Shown here in pieces: positions 24,303 to 37,684 of a DNA stretch of 64,000 bases. Below the pieces are notes generated by a model. It did no database searches, was not told the DNA's origin, and saw only the letters and a list, made by a program, of their open reading frames with translations. A program made the position numbers and the translations under genes. Position 1 is the first letter of the stretch; each line of letters opens with the position of its first letter. Source of the DNA: Chrysomallon squamiferum (lineage: Eukaryota > Mollusca > Gastropoda > Neomphalida > Peltospiridae). The stretch spans positions 26,988,946 to 27,052,945 of the forward strand of contig CM022665.1 of NCBI GenBank assembly GCA_012295275.1, read 5' to 3'.

Positions 24303-27300
24303 TGACTGGTTGAAATGCTATGTTGATTGGATGATGGAAAGTATTTTTTTTTTAATCTAATTCCTTCTGTTGTCCTTTTCTATTTTATTTTAATTTAATT
24401 TATTTATAAGTATACAAAGAATACTTTTCAGAAAAACAGTGCACACAAACCAAATTTTATCAATAATGCTACGTGATCATTACATATCTGTGCTTATGTT
24501 TTCACTTAAAGTCATTTGACATTTGCAATATTATGCTCTGTATATATATTTATATTATAATTGCACGATTGCTGCATTGTAAAATAAATTTCTTTCTTTG
24601 TACTAATGGACATTATTTGCTGTATATAACTGAACAATCGTTATGTTTAATATCTAATATTCACTAATATAAAAATCAGTTTTTATTAATACAACCAAGC
24701 ATTTTTCCTTTTTGTTGTTAAAAGATTTAATGTTGTTTGGTATCTCTTTAAAAACAAAATAATAATATCAGAGTCATTGTTGCCTTATTAGTATGTTAAT
24801 GGTTTGAGTAATTTAATAGATTTGCTCTGAATTTTATTTGATGATAATTGAAAACTGTTTATACTAATAATGGGCAAGTGAGTAGTTCTTTCTTTGTTTT
24901 GTTTTTTTTCACATATAAATTTCAGTAATAGATTGCCATTTTTAAAATAAAAATGTCAGGAGGTATGCTGTGATGTTAGCAGGTGTGTAGTAAAATGTAG
25001 GTTGTCAGTGAAAATATTCAATTTTATAATTTAAAAATATGTAATTGTATTTGCATAAGAAACTGACAAAAAAAAAAAACCCAAAAATATTAATTTATTG
25101 CCATATATTAAGATTAGGAAGCTTCTAAAATAATGAGCATGAAGCTAAAAATTCATATTTAGTTGTTATCTGACAGTGAAAATTTATAAGCTTTTATTTG
25201 TGTATTAAACTGATTTTTAAACTAATCTACCATATTTGTGATCAAAACAGAGAGCCATGAAGGTCTTACAGCATTTTTCAGTACACCATCCAAATATTTT
25301 TCACTTTCGTCATCTCATTCAATAACTCAATTTTCTCTTTATCCTATCATTTAATGCCTTACTGCCATGAGGATCTGCATGTTGGTGGCTTTTTCCAGCA
25401 TATTGTTAGAAATAAATCAGATGCAAATGAATTAGAGTTAATGGGGAATAAGAATAAAGCATTTGGAACAGTTGCTAGTGAGCATAGCATGTTTCTTAGT
25501 CTGAGCCAGCAGTCTGTTTACCCAGTTCAGAATTTGCTGTAGTTTTGAATTTATTTGCTGATTATTTATTTATTTATATGTATTATTATTTATATATATT
25601 ATTATTTGTCATTATTATTATCATTATTAATTTCATCATAAATGCCATTGTGTAGCTTTACTTTTGTTGATTGTTTTGATTTATCTCATTTTTAGCAGGT
25701 CCCTGTTAGAATGTGTAGAAGAAGAGCTATTACAGAGGTATTTATGTGTGGCAATATCCCTGTCTCTGTTCATATTAAAAAACAATATTTAAAAATGTTT
25801 GAAAAATCTTTTGCAGACAGCTAACACTATACACTGAATAATGTATGTCCTTTGTATTCTTTTTACTAACACAGCATTCATGTGGTTTTTTTTTTTTTTG
25901 TATTCAGTTAAGAAAGCAAAATTGTTTAGTTTTTTCCTGACTTTTTTCTCTCTTCAGTTGCCATTCCAAAGCTTTTTTCTAGAATTTTAAGGCAAAACAG
26001 TTTCTTAACATTTTGAAAAGTGTTTCTTATACCATTTACTTAAAAACTTAAAAAATAATTTAAATTGACCAAAAAGTTTTATATATATAGACACACACAC
26101 ATATATATGTAATATATACATATTTTCTAAATGGGAAGAAGAGTACAGGTCAAAATATGGATATCAGTCATATACTGTTTAAGTTGACAAATCAAAATTA
26201 AAAAATTATATTGTTTATATTCTAAAACTGTCACAATAAAAGTAAAACTGATACATCTGAATTTGAAATTTGGAGTGAAAGAATTTATAGATTTTAGTTT
26301 CAATAAAAATATTGAAAAAAAAAGAAATGGTATCATTAAAAATTCTTTTACTGAAAAAAACCAAAATATTTTCATCATGAATTATGAGCAGATGTTATGG
26401 AAAACATGTTAGGCTGTCTCTTTCTCTTCTGATCTTTTCTACTTTCCTGTTACAGGGCTCAGCGGAATAGTTTAGTATTGGAGGAAAATTCTTCTCAACA
26501 GTAAGCCACTGTTCTGTCTGTATCTCTGTGTATCTATACAAACACTCTCTTCCTACTAAAACCAGTTCCATTTCTGTACTTACTAATAATTCACCTAACC
26601 ACAGCTTCTCCATATATCTCATTTTAACATGATTAAAACCATTTACAAAAATACTTTAAAATATTATGTGACACAGAAGATCGCTTCTGAACTTCTGTCT
26701 GGCCAATGCAAGATAACTTTTCACATAAAATATTTGTTGTTCTATTAATATAGAAAACTGCATTTGTCAAGATTGGATGAAAGCAAAATTGAGACAAGCT
26801 TTTCTATTTACAAATATTTTCCTTGTGTCTTCTTTGTTAATATCAAAATTATAGTCTGGTGTAGTTTCTCTACCCCATGAGTTTATAATAAAAACCTGCT
26901 ACTTTAATGAAGTGAGAGGTGCTCTGCAATTAATCTTCATCAGTAAATACCAGATTGAAGTTTAATAGCCAGAAAGTAGTTTTATATCTCTCATACTGTT
27001 ATGCCTTTAAGAGGTGCAGACATAAATTTTTAGATAAAAATATTATAAGAATAGCAATCACACCCCATCCCAGGTATAACATCATATAAGCGGTTGTTAA
27101 TAAGATTATAGTGGCAGTAGTTGTGGTTATAGCAATACAATAGTTGTAGTAATTATAATATTAGTTTTAACAACAGTTACAACTGTAGTGATCATAGTAA
27201 TAACATTCACTGATTCAAAATACCTGATACAGTGGTATAGTTCTAGCAGAAAAGCTTCAATTAACATAGTGTCATTAGTAGCAATAACAGTTATAAGATG

Positions 27301-29636
27301 AAGCAACTTTTGGAATATCACAATATAACATTAAAAAAATGTCATACCAAGATAATTTTTACAAAGTTTTCTCCCATTTATTTATTTATTTTATTATTAT
27401 TTTATTTTAATTTTTTTCCACATTTATTTTTCTTTCTTTTTCAATTTAATTTACTGCCATTTATTTATTATATTATATTTGATTTATTTATTCATATATG
27501 AATGGAATGTCATATATATATTTTTTTTTTTTAAATTTTATTTCTATTATTAAATATGATCAGGTATAAATTGTCAGTGGGAAAAAATTATATACTAATT
27601 TTTTTTTGTCTATCTTAAGTGAAAACACACCTGCTGTTTATCACAACCTCCGGTAATTTTAACTAAAATAGTTTAATTTCAGTAACAACATACAATTATA
27701 TTAGCCTAATTCATAAATTGGTAAATATTTAAATAAAGAAATTATTGACTGTTGTAATCAAGTGTTGTAGAAATTTAAAAAACTGTTATTAATATTATTT
27801 TTGAAATATTTATAAACATGTTTGTTGTTGCTTGTAATTTTGGCTTTTTGATTTAATTTATTATTATTATTACTATTACTACTATTATTATTTAGCTAAA
27901 TTCATACTGAATATTTACTCTTAACAGTTATTTCCAGTGTCAGGAGCTCTGAAGACTTATAAGCATGGATTTAAGTAAACATTAATTTAGATATCAGTGG
28001 ACATGGTTGTTACTTAATGCTGATATTTTATTTTTACAGGACAACATTACCAGTTCATCCACCAACACCTCCACCAAAGGTAACTGTGGATGTTGTTGTT
28101 TTTTTCCCCCAAATATAATACTGGGTAAAGGAAGTTTGAAAAGAGTTTGTTAATGTGTATTTCATCTTTTATGGAATACTCTAGAAACAGCAGATCTAGT
28201 TTTATTTTATGCTGATTTAATATATATATATATTTTTAGGACATTTATGTACTAGTATTATATTTATTGCGTATATTTTGGATGTATACATAAACCAGAT
28301 AACTCATCTCTTAAAGTTAATGTGTTTATTTCCTATCAATTAATTAATTGTATTGCTAATTATTATTATATTTTTTTTTTTATGGCCTTATTAATATATT
28401 TCTTACTTATTAAATTTGAATATCTTTACATGTTTTACAGAAAGTAATTAATTAAATACATTTTTCAGCCTCTGAACCTTCTAGCAGATGCAGAAAGTAA
28501 GCCTGAAGAAGAGATGCTCTTGGATCAAGGACCAGATGTGGAAAGTCTTATAGATCGCATGCTGACCTTTGACCCTCACAAACATCCCCCAAAAGCTTTT
28601 CATGTTGAGGAGGACACCCCACCTGCACTTCCACCAAAAGTTCGCTCACAACAGAATGGAGATTTGAAACATGCCAAGAATGATGGATTTATGCCGGCTG
28701 AGGAGCCGCCCGTTGTTCCTCCACGTACCAGGACAAAGAAAGAAACTGTGAGTGTTAAAATATTTTTGGGGGAAACTTACAGTTAAAAATTACTCAGAAT
28801 TAAAACTGGCCCAAAGAAGCAATATTAATTGGTGGAATATGAAATGATTACAATTGTTAACAAAGCTTACTTACTTACATGTGAAAATAATTATTATTTT
28901 ATATGCCCTGATCAAAATTATTAACTATGCTTACTTATTTGACAGTGAATTTCAATGGCATTCGGCTTCAACTTAACATTGCAGTTGTCTTTTTTGTACT
29001 GATATGTTCCAGAAAATCATGATTTATTTTGTTTTTTGTAAGAATAACACAAAGCTTTAAGATACTTCTTTGTTTTCTTCTTCTTTTTTTTTACTCTTCT
29101 TTTTCTTTTCCTTCTTTTTTAGCATTCACGTTATGTTCTATGTTTTTCTTTTTGGAGTCTTTTTGGAGTGTTTCATTTCCATAAAATCTCATGTACTTAA
29201 AATTAACCAATTCTATTCCTGTGCCCTGTCTGCTAACAATATTTCAGATAATTTTATAATAATCATAAAATTTTAACTGTTCTCCATTTCCTTTTAACTC
29301 TCATTGTGATTTCCTTTTTTCTTATGTGTGTGCTTCCCTTACATTTCAGGAAACTGTACACGTTGAAGTGAGTAACTGCATGTTGCATTTGGTACTTTTT
29401 TCTCTTCGTACTCTACCATCATTTGTTATTACGTATGTGTATTACACCTGCCTGTTTCATATAATTAACTGTATTTATCCACTTAATTCAGTCACTGATG
29501 ATAAAATAGGTTTATTACATTTTCATCTAACCATTAACTCTTTCAAAACAAAAAAAAATGTTTTTATATGTTTGTTTTTATTTTTGTTGTTGTTGTTTTT
29601 GGGGGGTTTTATGTTTGTTTTTTGTTTTTTTTTTTT

Positions 29637-29669
<33 letters not shown>

Positions 29670-32600
29670 TGTTGTTGTTGCTCTTTTTTGTTACTAGGAC
29701 AAATTTATTGAAATGAAAATGATGACACATTTACATTATATATGTGTGTTATAATCTATATTGTATCAACCACCTCTGTGGGGCACCTGTCCAGGTATGG
29801 ACTACATTGTATGGAGGGAAAAAAATAATGCATCCTGTAAATCTCTATTCAGTAAATGGCCGATACCCCATTTTGGAGTGGGAATTTTAGATTCCTTCCA
29901 CTGTGAGATATAAATACTGATGTGGAAAAAATGTTTTGATTACCGAGATGCAAACTTTTAAAGATTTTAATACTTAATTTACAATAAGAATGTTTGTACT
30001 TCATTCTTTAATTCTTACGATTTAATATGCTAAACAAAATTTGTTCTTAATTTTACTGTAAGTTCCCTTTTTTTTTCTCTACAGTCCAAGCCACGACCGG
30101 TGAGCAATGGTCTTCCACCAACTCCTAAAGTTCATGTAAGTCTTTTAATGGTCTACTTTACTAGCATTTTAAAAACTGTTCTAAATATAGTGACACACAG
30201 AGAAAAACATTCAAAATTATTTTTAAAAATATTAAAATCTGCTTTTAAAATATTAGTTCTTGTTATTTAACATCCGATCTGCATTTGGAAAAAAAAATAT
30301 TTTATATCTGAATAATATATTTTAGCAAGTAGATTTTTGTTATTTGAGTTATTCTCATAAAATTGTTTTATAGATGGGAGCTTGTTTTTCCAAAGTCTTC
30401 AATGGCTGCCCTTTGCAGATAAACTGTACAGCTAGTTGGGTGCATCCAGAAACTAGAGGTATTAGCAATATTCTTCACTAATTTTGCTTATGATAAATCA
30501 TTAAAAAAAAATAATAATAATTATAAATAAACCTTTTCTTATACTTTAATTTTTTTTTGTATATTGTTTTCAGTTTTATATTCTACCAGTAAAAACATTG
30601 TTTTTTCAAGCAAATTTTGTTTAATATATGTAGCCAGAGAAATTTTTTTTTTTACAGACTAATTTACGCATAACTAGGCTTCTATGTCACACATTTTACA
30701 GTCACCAACCCCCATAAAGATTTTGTAAATGTTACGATGTGTGAAACATGAAAATGTGTGTGTGTTTGTGATATTAACTGTAAAAATTGCTGATATATTT
30801 CCTTTTTCTTTTTTTCCTCCATTTGACTAAAAGATAATTATATTTTGTTAAAATTCAGTTTTAAACGAACATCTAAACTTGATTGTATTTTGATTTTTGA
30901 TTTTTATTTTCCAGATCAGTACATTTTGATTGGTGCTAATGAAGGTCTTTACACTTTAAACCTGAATGAAATTCATGAATCATCTCTAGAGCTAGTTAGT
31001 TATCTTTTTAATTAGGTTTCTTGCAATACTGTTGTGATTTTTCAATTAAATATCTGATCATGGAAACAGTAAATTTTGTTAATTTTATCTAAACGTAAAT
31101 TACTCATTGTAACTAAAATTAATCCACTGAAACTGCTAAAATATTTTGATTTTAAAATGTTCTTGTTATGTCTGTAAGTATTTGAAAATAAAATGGTTTC
31201 TTCTTTTATTTTTCTCCTTTTTATTAGTCAATTATATCAGAATTTGTTTGCCTTTCTTCTTTAAAATGTCAAAATGACATAAAAAATAATTTGCATTTTA
31301 AGGGCTAATAATTGTTATTCTTCAGATACAAGCAAGAATGTGTACTTGGCTGTATGTGATAAAAGATATGCTCATGTCAATATCAGGTCAGTAATAGATA
31401 AAATATTCTTGTAAGAATTTCACATCCAATGCAAATGAAGATTCATTTGTTCAAATGTATTTTCATTTATAATTGAACATTTTTATTAAATGTAATTTTA
31501 TTTGTTATATATTTAATTTTCATTGTACTGATTACAGTTTTTTGAATCTTAAGTTTTATAAATATTTTAAATATATACTCACAGGAAAAACTCCTCATCT
31601 GTACAGACATGATCTTATCATGTTACACAGCAAGCAGACAAGCATGTTCTCACTGCACATGAATAAAATTCCAGAGAAGCTTGTTCCAAGGTGTGTATAA
31701 TACCCTGGTATTGTTTGTATTTTTCTTTTTATTGTTATTGTTATTTTCATTCTAACATGTAAACAGCCTAATATTCCTAGTTTTGGGTGTCTTTTATTTA
31801 TTATAAGTTTTGTTAGTTTTCATTTCCTTAATTGACTGTAATATATGTTTTGAAAAACATTTGGAAGAACTAACTTGGATATAACAACAATGATCTATGT
31901 TTTTTGGACATCTTTCAAATTGTTATTAATGCACAGTCATCCAAAATGATTTATTATTTGAAAAAAAAAAAAGAACAACTCTATATTTGGAAGATGTATG
32001 TGAAATATTCCTTTCAATTTCACTAATTTGCTACCATTTTTTTTATTTAAAGGAAGTTACAGCCAACAACTAAAGTGCCTGATACAAGAGGATGTAGAAA
32101 GTGTTGTGTAGGACGCAATCCGTACAATGGCTACAGATACTTATGTGGAGCACTCACAAATGGAGTTATCCTGATGCAGTGGTATGAGCCACTCAACAAG
32201 TTCATGCTGCTGAAGGTTAGTTTTCAATTGAATGTGTAATTATAATTCCAGGATAGTTTATTGTTCAGTTATTACAAAGCAGGGTATGAAGTCAGATGAA
32301 GTCAGGAATTATTACTTTATAGATTAAATGTTATTATTAGATGGGATAGAAACGGAAACATTTTGACGATATTTTGTTGATTATCCAGTGAAAACAAAAC
32401 TCACAAGATTGAAAAAGGGAATTCTCATGTTTTGTCATCAGATTCAAACAACTAAGAAATACACGCAACACTTATATGAACTATTAAGCAGAAATATTGC
32501 AAAATATATAGATAGAAGCAAGGAAAAATAACATTTACATAAATCAATTTTTTACAGACTAATTTACGCATAATTTAATGTTCTTGGTTATGTTACAAGA

Positions 32601-35600
32601 AGATAGTTTGTGTTTCAGGTATTAGTTGATTTTGTTTAATTAACAGAACTAAAACCTATTATGAGATAATTTTATTTTATTTTATTTTAATTATTTTTTA
32701 TTTATTTTTGTTTTTAACTGTTTCAGACTTTTGAAATGGAGCAAATGCCAGCTGAACTCCCTGTGTTTGAGATGTTCATTAGTCCAGAACTGGAATATCC
32801 AATGGTATGCCTGGGTATAAGCAAAGGGTAAGTTCAGAATGATACTTAACTGTTTATATCCAATGTTACATTGTACGTTCTGTAAAAAAAAATGAAAATG
32901 AAAAGATTTCATTTACATAAAACATGTGGCAATTTCACAGTTCTTTATACAGTCTAAAACTTTTAACAAAATTCATTTTTATTGATTACATTTCTATACA
33001 TAAGCTAGTAAAATTACAATTATATTTTATTATTCACTATTATTTGAATGAAATAGTAACCTCCAAATATATGAAATATATTTAGTACTTGTTAAATAAT
33101 TTGTCCATACCTCCAAGATACATTTGGTTAGATATTTTTATAAATGTTCTGCCATTTACAAGAAAATTTAGTAAGCATGTAAATTGGTAAATAATGAAAT
33201 CAGATACTGATGAATGTTGTTTTATGTTTAAAAAAATATTAATAATAATAAAATAAATAAATAAACAATATTTTTTGTTTAAAGTATATTCTGATGAATT
33301 ATTTTTTAACTTTACAGGCCTGATCGTCTTCATATTAAATTTAACATTATTAACCTGAACTCTGCTTCCATCTGGTTTGCTGATTTAGGTACATTTAACT
33401 CATTTAACTATATTAACATGTAGTATCTTAAGTTTGAGACTTTATGAGTAAAATGATATCCTTGATATTGACATAATTAGAAGTATTATTATACTTTTTT
33501 AAATGTCTTTTCTTCAGTTTTCTTTATTTTTATATTTTGTTGTATTCTAATATATCATGTGACAGCATGAAAAAGGTAATGGCCATACATAATTGAAATT
33601 ACTAAATAATTTTTTATAATGCTTAAGAACTGAAAATTAATTGAATTTTCAAATTAGTCTTTATTTAATATACAATTTCTGTATTTGCTACAATATACTT
33701 TTTGTCAATTTCTGTTTTTGTGAAATTAAACTTTTGTTTTTCTCTAGGTGAGCCACTGCCAGTTGTAAATGTGACCCAGATGGAAAAAGATACAGTACTG
33801 GTGTGTTATGAAAGTAAGTACTTTTTTTTATTTTTTAAATCATTTTTTATATTTTTAAAATAGTATAAATTATTATTGTTATTATTACTGATTATTATTT
33901 TCCTAATTCAGCAGCCTTTTAATACATTTATTTTTTCCTGTATTTTTTCAGATTTAGTGAAGGCAGTCAACATGAATGGCAAATTAAAATCCAGTAAACG
34001 TCAACAGGCTGAACTTCACTTTGATTTTCCAGTTGAATCTTTAGGTGAGTACAAAATTTTAAATGTTTTTATTAATTTTTAATTAAAAAGAAATTAATAA
34101 TAATAATATAAGCTCAAATGGAAATGGTGGAAGGAGGTTAAAATAAAGGACATTTGAGCACCAGTTGTGATAAAGAAATCTTATATAATAATGAAACAGA
34201 AATTGGATGAAAGAAACACAAAATGTTTCAAGCAAAAATGCAAAAATGGAATACATCATTATGTTTTGGGGGATTTTGTTTTCTTTAAATATCCTTAATC
34301 ATTAATCAGTTAATTCATAATAATAAAAGGAAAATGGTAATCACTGTAAAAATGTAAACTTGCAGGCAAGAAAAAAATAGGCAGTGTAAATCAGCTTTCT
34401 TATAGGCTAGGAAAGCTTTTTTTAGCTACTTAATTGTTAGATGGCCTCCCAACAAATAGCTCAAAACTAACAAACTAGGACAGTTATTAAAGAGTATATG
34501 TTTCATAGGCCATGGTTTTTTTCATTTTTGCACAATTATATATGTACAGATATATTTATTTGCCGAAGTTGAATATTGAAATACATAAGCATATTTGCAT
34601 TTAGTATGGTATACACTCTGCCATGTGCACGTCACATTCAAAAGGAAAGATAACTTTAATTTTTCAAAAAGAAAAGAAACCTATTCTGCCCAGAATAAAA
34701 AGTAGCAATAACTCTTGGGTTCATAAAATTTTCTTGAGAAAAAAAAATGTTCATGGCTCAAATGCCATGTTCATTTGAACCTAGCAAAAGTACAGCTGTT
34801 GTTTAAATCATAAAGTAACCAGATGAATGTCATGTTCTTTTATATGCATGACTGACCGCTTGCCATAAAACAAAAAATATAATTAAACATTCATTCATTC
34901 TTTTATCTACTTATTGACTACTTTTCACCACAGTATTGATAAGTCTTCTTTCTTTTGTTTGTTCAGAGAAACTTCAGAATCTTCTTCTTGCTTTCCATTA
35001 CTGACTGTTCTATATGAAGTCCTTTATCACAAATTATTTCAGTTTATTTTCTTCTGAGGAATTTTAAAGCAATGAACAAAAATATAAATACAAGGGTTGA
35101 ATGATTAAAGCTGATAATGCCATGGTTGTTTTTAATATTTTGTTTTTGTTTTGGGATAATGAATGTGTTTGGTGTTTCTCTTTCTTTTCTTTCTTTCAGT
35201 TTTAATATTAGTACTATTTTTATATGATATAATAATATGAAGAAGAAAAAAACAAGAAGTAAAAAAAAAAAAACAATGCTAATTATATAAAAGTACAGCT
35301 TCAAGGTGTAATTTTAATTGCAATTACATTATCTGAATTATAAAAAAAAGGAAAAAAAAGAGACAAAACAAATAGAAATCAGTGCTAATATAAGAGTTAT
35401 ATTATTTTTATTATAATTCTTTAATTTTTTGTTTATTTTTTATTAATTATTATCTGTTAACAGTAACATTTTAAAAATGATTCATCCTAAGACACATGAT
35501 ATGTAAAGATTCAGATGATTATAATACAGCAGCATGGATTATAGTCAGTGTCATGTCTTTCAGTATACATGCCATTTAGTTGTGTATTTTCTTTATGACT

Positions 35601-37600
35601 GTGTTTATAACCTAATGAAGCTATCTTCATCCATAACAGCAGCAAGTTATTTATGTCCAACACCTGAGTGAAATAAATATTTAATATTTAATGAGCAGTA
35701 CATGACACCATAATCACGAGATCGTGCACAGGAGTGTATTGTCATAGTAACACAAATAAACAGTAATGTATAGTACATCTCACTCATCAGTACTCTGATG
35801 TCATATCATTCATATTTCATCACTGAGTAAAGCTGGTCCAAGAACAAATTTAGGAGGGGTAATCAGGTGTTGAACATAAATGATAAAGTGAAATTTGATT
35901 TTTTTTAAAAAGGAAGAAAAAAAAAAGATAGTTTGTATACTGACAATGTTGCCAACAGAAAAATTGTCATGTATTTTTAATCATCTAAAATGGTTAAAAG
36001 AGAATGTTTATTTTTGGCTAGAATAAACTGTTAAGCAGTAGATATTACCAGCTGTTATTGTAAAATAAATTAATTAATTGTCAGAGATTAAACAAGATAT
36101 TCTGACCATTTCTGTTTTTTTTATTATTGTGAGTGTGAGGTGAAAATATTGTTACTGGCTGAGAAAAATATTGTTCCATCTTGGAATAAAGTTAATCATT
36201 AACCTTATATTAATAAACCCATATGTAAGTAAGCAAATGTAGACATTCATACAAGATTTAATTTGTAATAAATAACTTTCCCCAGTACACCAAAACATGT
36301 TCCTATATACTCTTTTTGATATTTAAATTTACTGAAAAGTAAAAGTAATTTTGAGACAAACAGAGCAGAAAAAAAATCCCCATATTTCTTAATTTAACAT
36401 CTGTTTATTCATTAAATATCTGTGAATTTTGTCTTTAAAAAAAAAAATTCATTATTCATACAAATGGTTTCACACACTGTTCACATCGTCTTTCATTTTA
36501 TCGTAAGTCAATCTGTGAAGAACAAAGGAAGTCTGATTTTCTTTCTTCTGTTCCCAATTCAACCAGATAGCATCAGAACATGATACTAAACATGTATTTA
36601 CATGATTTCATTCAAAATATTTTAAAGAAATGCAAACAAAACAATTTTAAAATCAGAGTTCAGACCTAAATTTAGAGCTAATTGTATGGTGACAGAAAAC
36701 AGTTAAAAAAAACAGTAAACAATGATGCAGCAAAAACTAGGTATCAGTTTCCCATTTGTTTGATTTTATGACTGTTATTCAGCAAAAGCTAAGACATTCT
36801 GTTCTGGACTTGTTTTTACTGCTTCCCTGATCACAACAATGTTAACTTAATGAGCTCTTAATATAATAACAGAATAATAACTTTTGTAGAGACTGGGTCA
36901 GAAATAATTATCATTTACAGCCATCCCACTGTCATAAACAACTATGAGACTGTCATATATTGTAACTACTTGTGTAATTTTTTTTAATTATTAAATATAT
37001 TTCAAATAGTTGAAAACCCACCTGAAACATAATTTATATTTTATTTATCCATTATTTCATTTTTAATTTAATTGTTTATTAAAATATTTAAAAAAAAAAA
37101 TTAAAAAAAATAACAGCACTTGCATCAATAGAGTGCTGCCATTTTGAGATCAAGGTTTTATTAATTAAATAATTCACCACAGTTTAATTTTGTAGTCAAG
37201 AAATACCTCACTTCTCTAGAATTATTGAAGAAATAATTTATGAAACTCATATCAATTAATTTACAATTGTTGTAACATATTTCTGAACTGATATAAAAGA
37301 AATTAGGTCCTGCGTGTAATTAAGCCATTAAAGTGGTCTTTGAAGCATGGCCAGAAATAATTTCAGTGTGTGACTGCTGGAATGAACTTAAAGTGCTGTT
37401 TATGTATATCTGAATGTTCATATCAAGTCATGGATTACTAAGTAAAGTAAATATCTGTTTATACACAGCCAGTTGAAATTTTCTCACAATTAATTATTAC
37501 ATTTAAAACTACTTATATCTTGTTTGTTGAATACATTTGTGTTATGTACAGCTAAAATTATTTTGTTTTAATTTTTAATTGTTTTTGTTCTTTTTTTTCT

Positions 37601-37684
<84 letters not shown>

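Noticed and set aside
25354-25542. 62-codon frame (starts [12 protein letters not shown]) in MAP4K intron 15
   Set aside because: Non-repetitive, but no convincing splice sites place it in MAP4K, and exons 15 and 16 already join in phase. Probably chance; a repeat remnant is possible.
29326-29697. 123-codon frame spanning the microexon
   Set aside because: It reads through the intron into poly-T/TTG repeats (poly-Phe, Cys and Val); only the 18-nt piece has splice sites.
29760-29910. GC-richer patch in a MAP4K intron
   Set aside because: Possibly a repeat fragment, but it has no inverted ends, frame or tRNA-like boxes that I could see.
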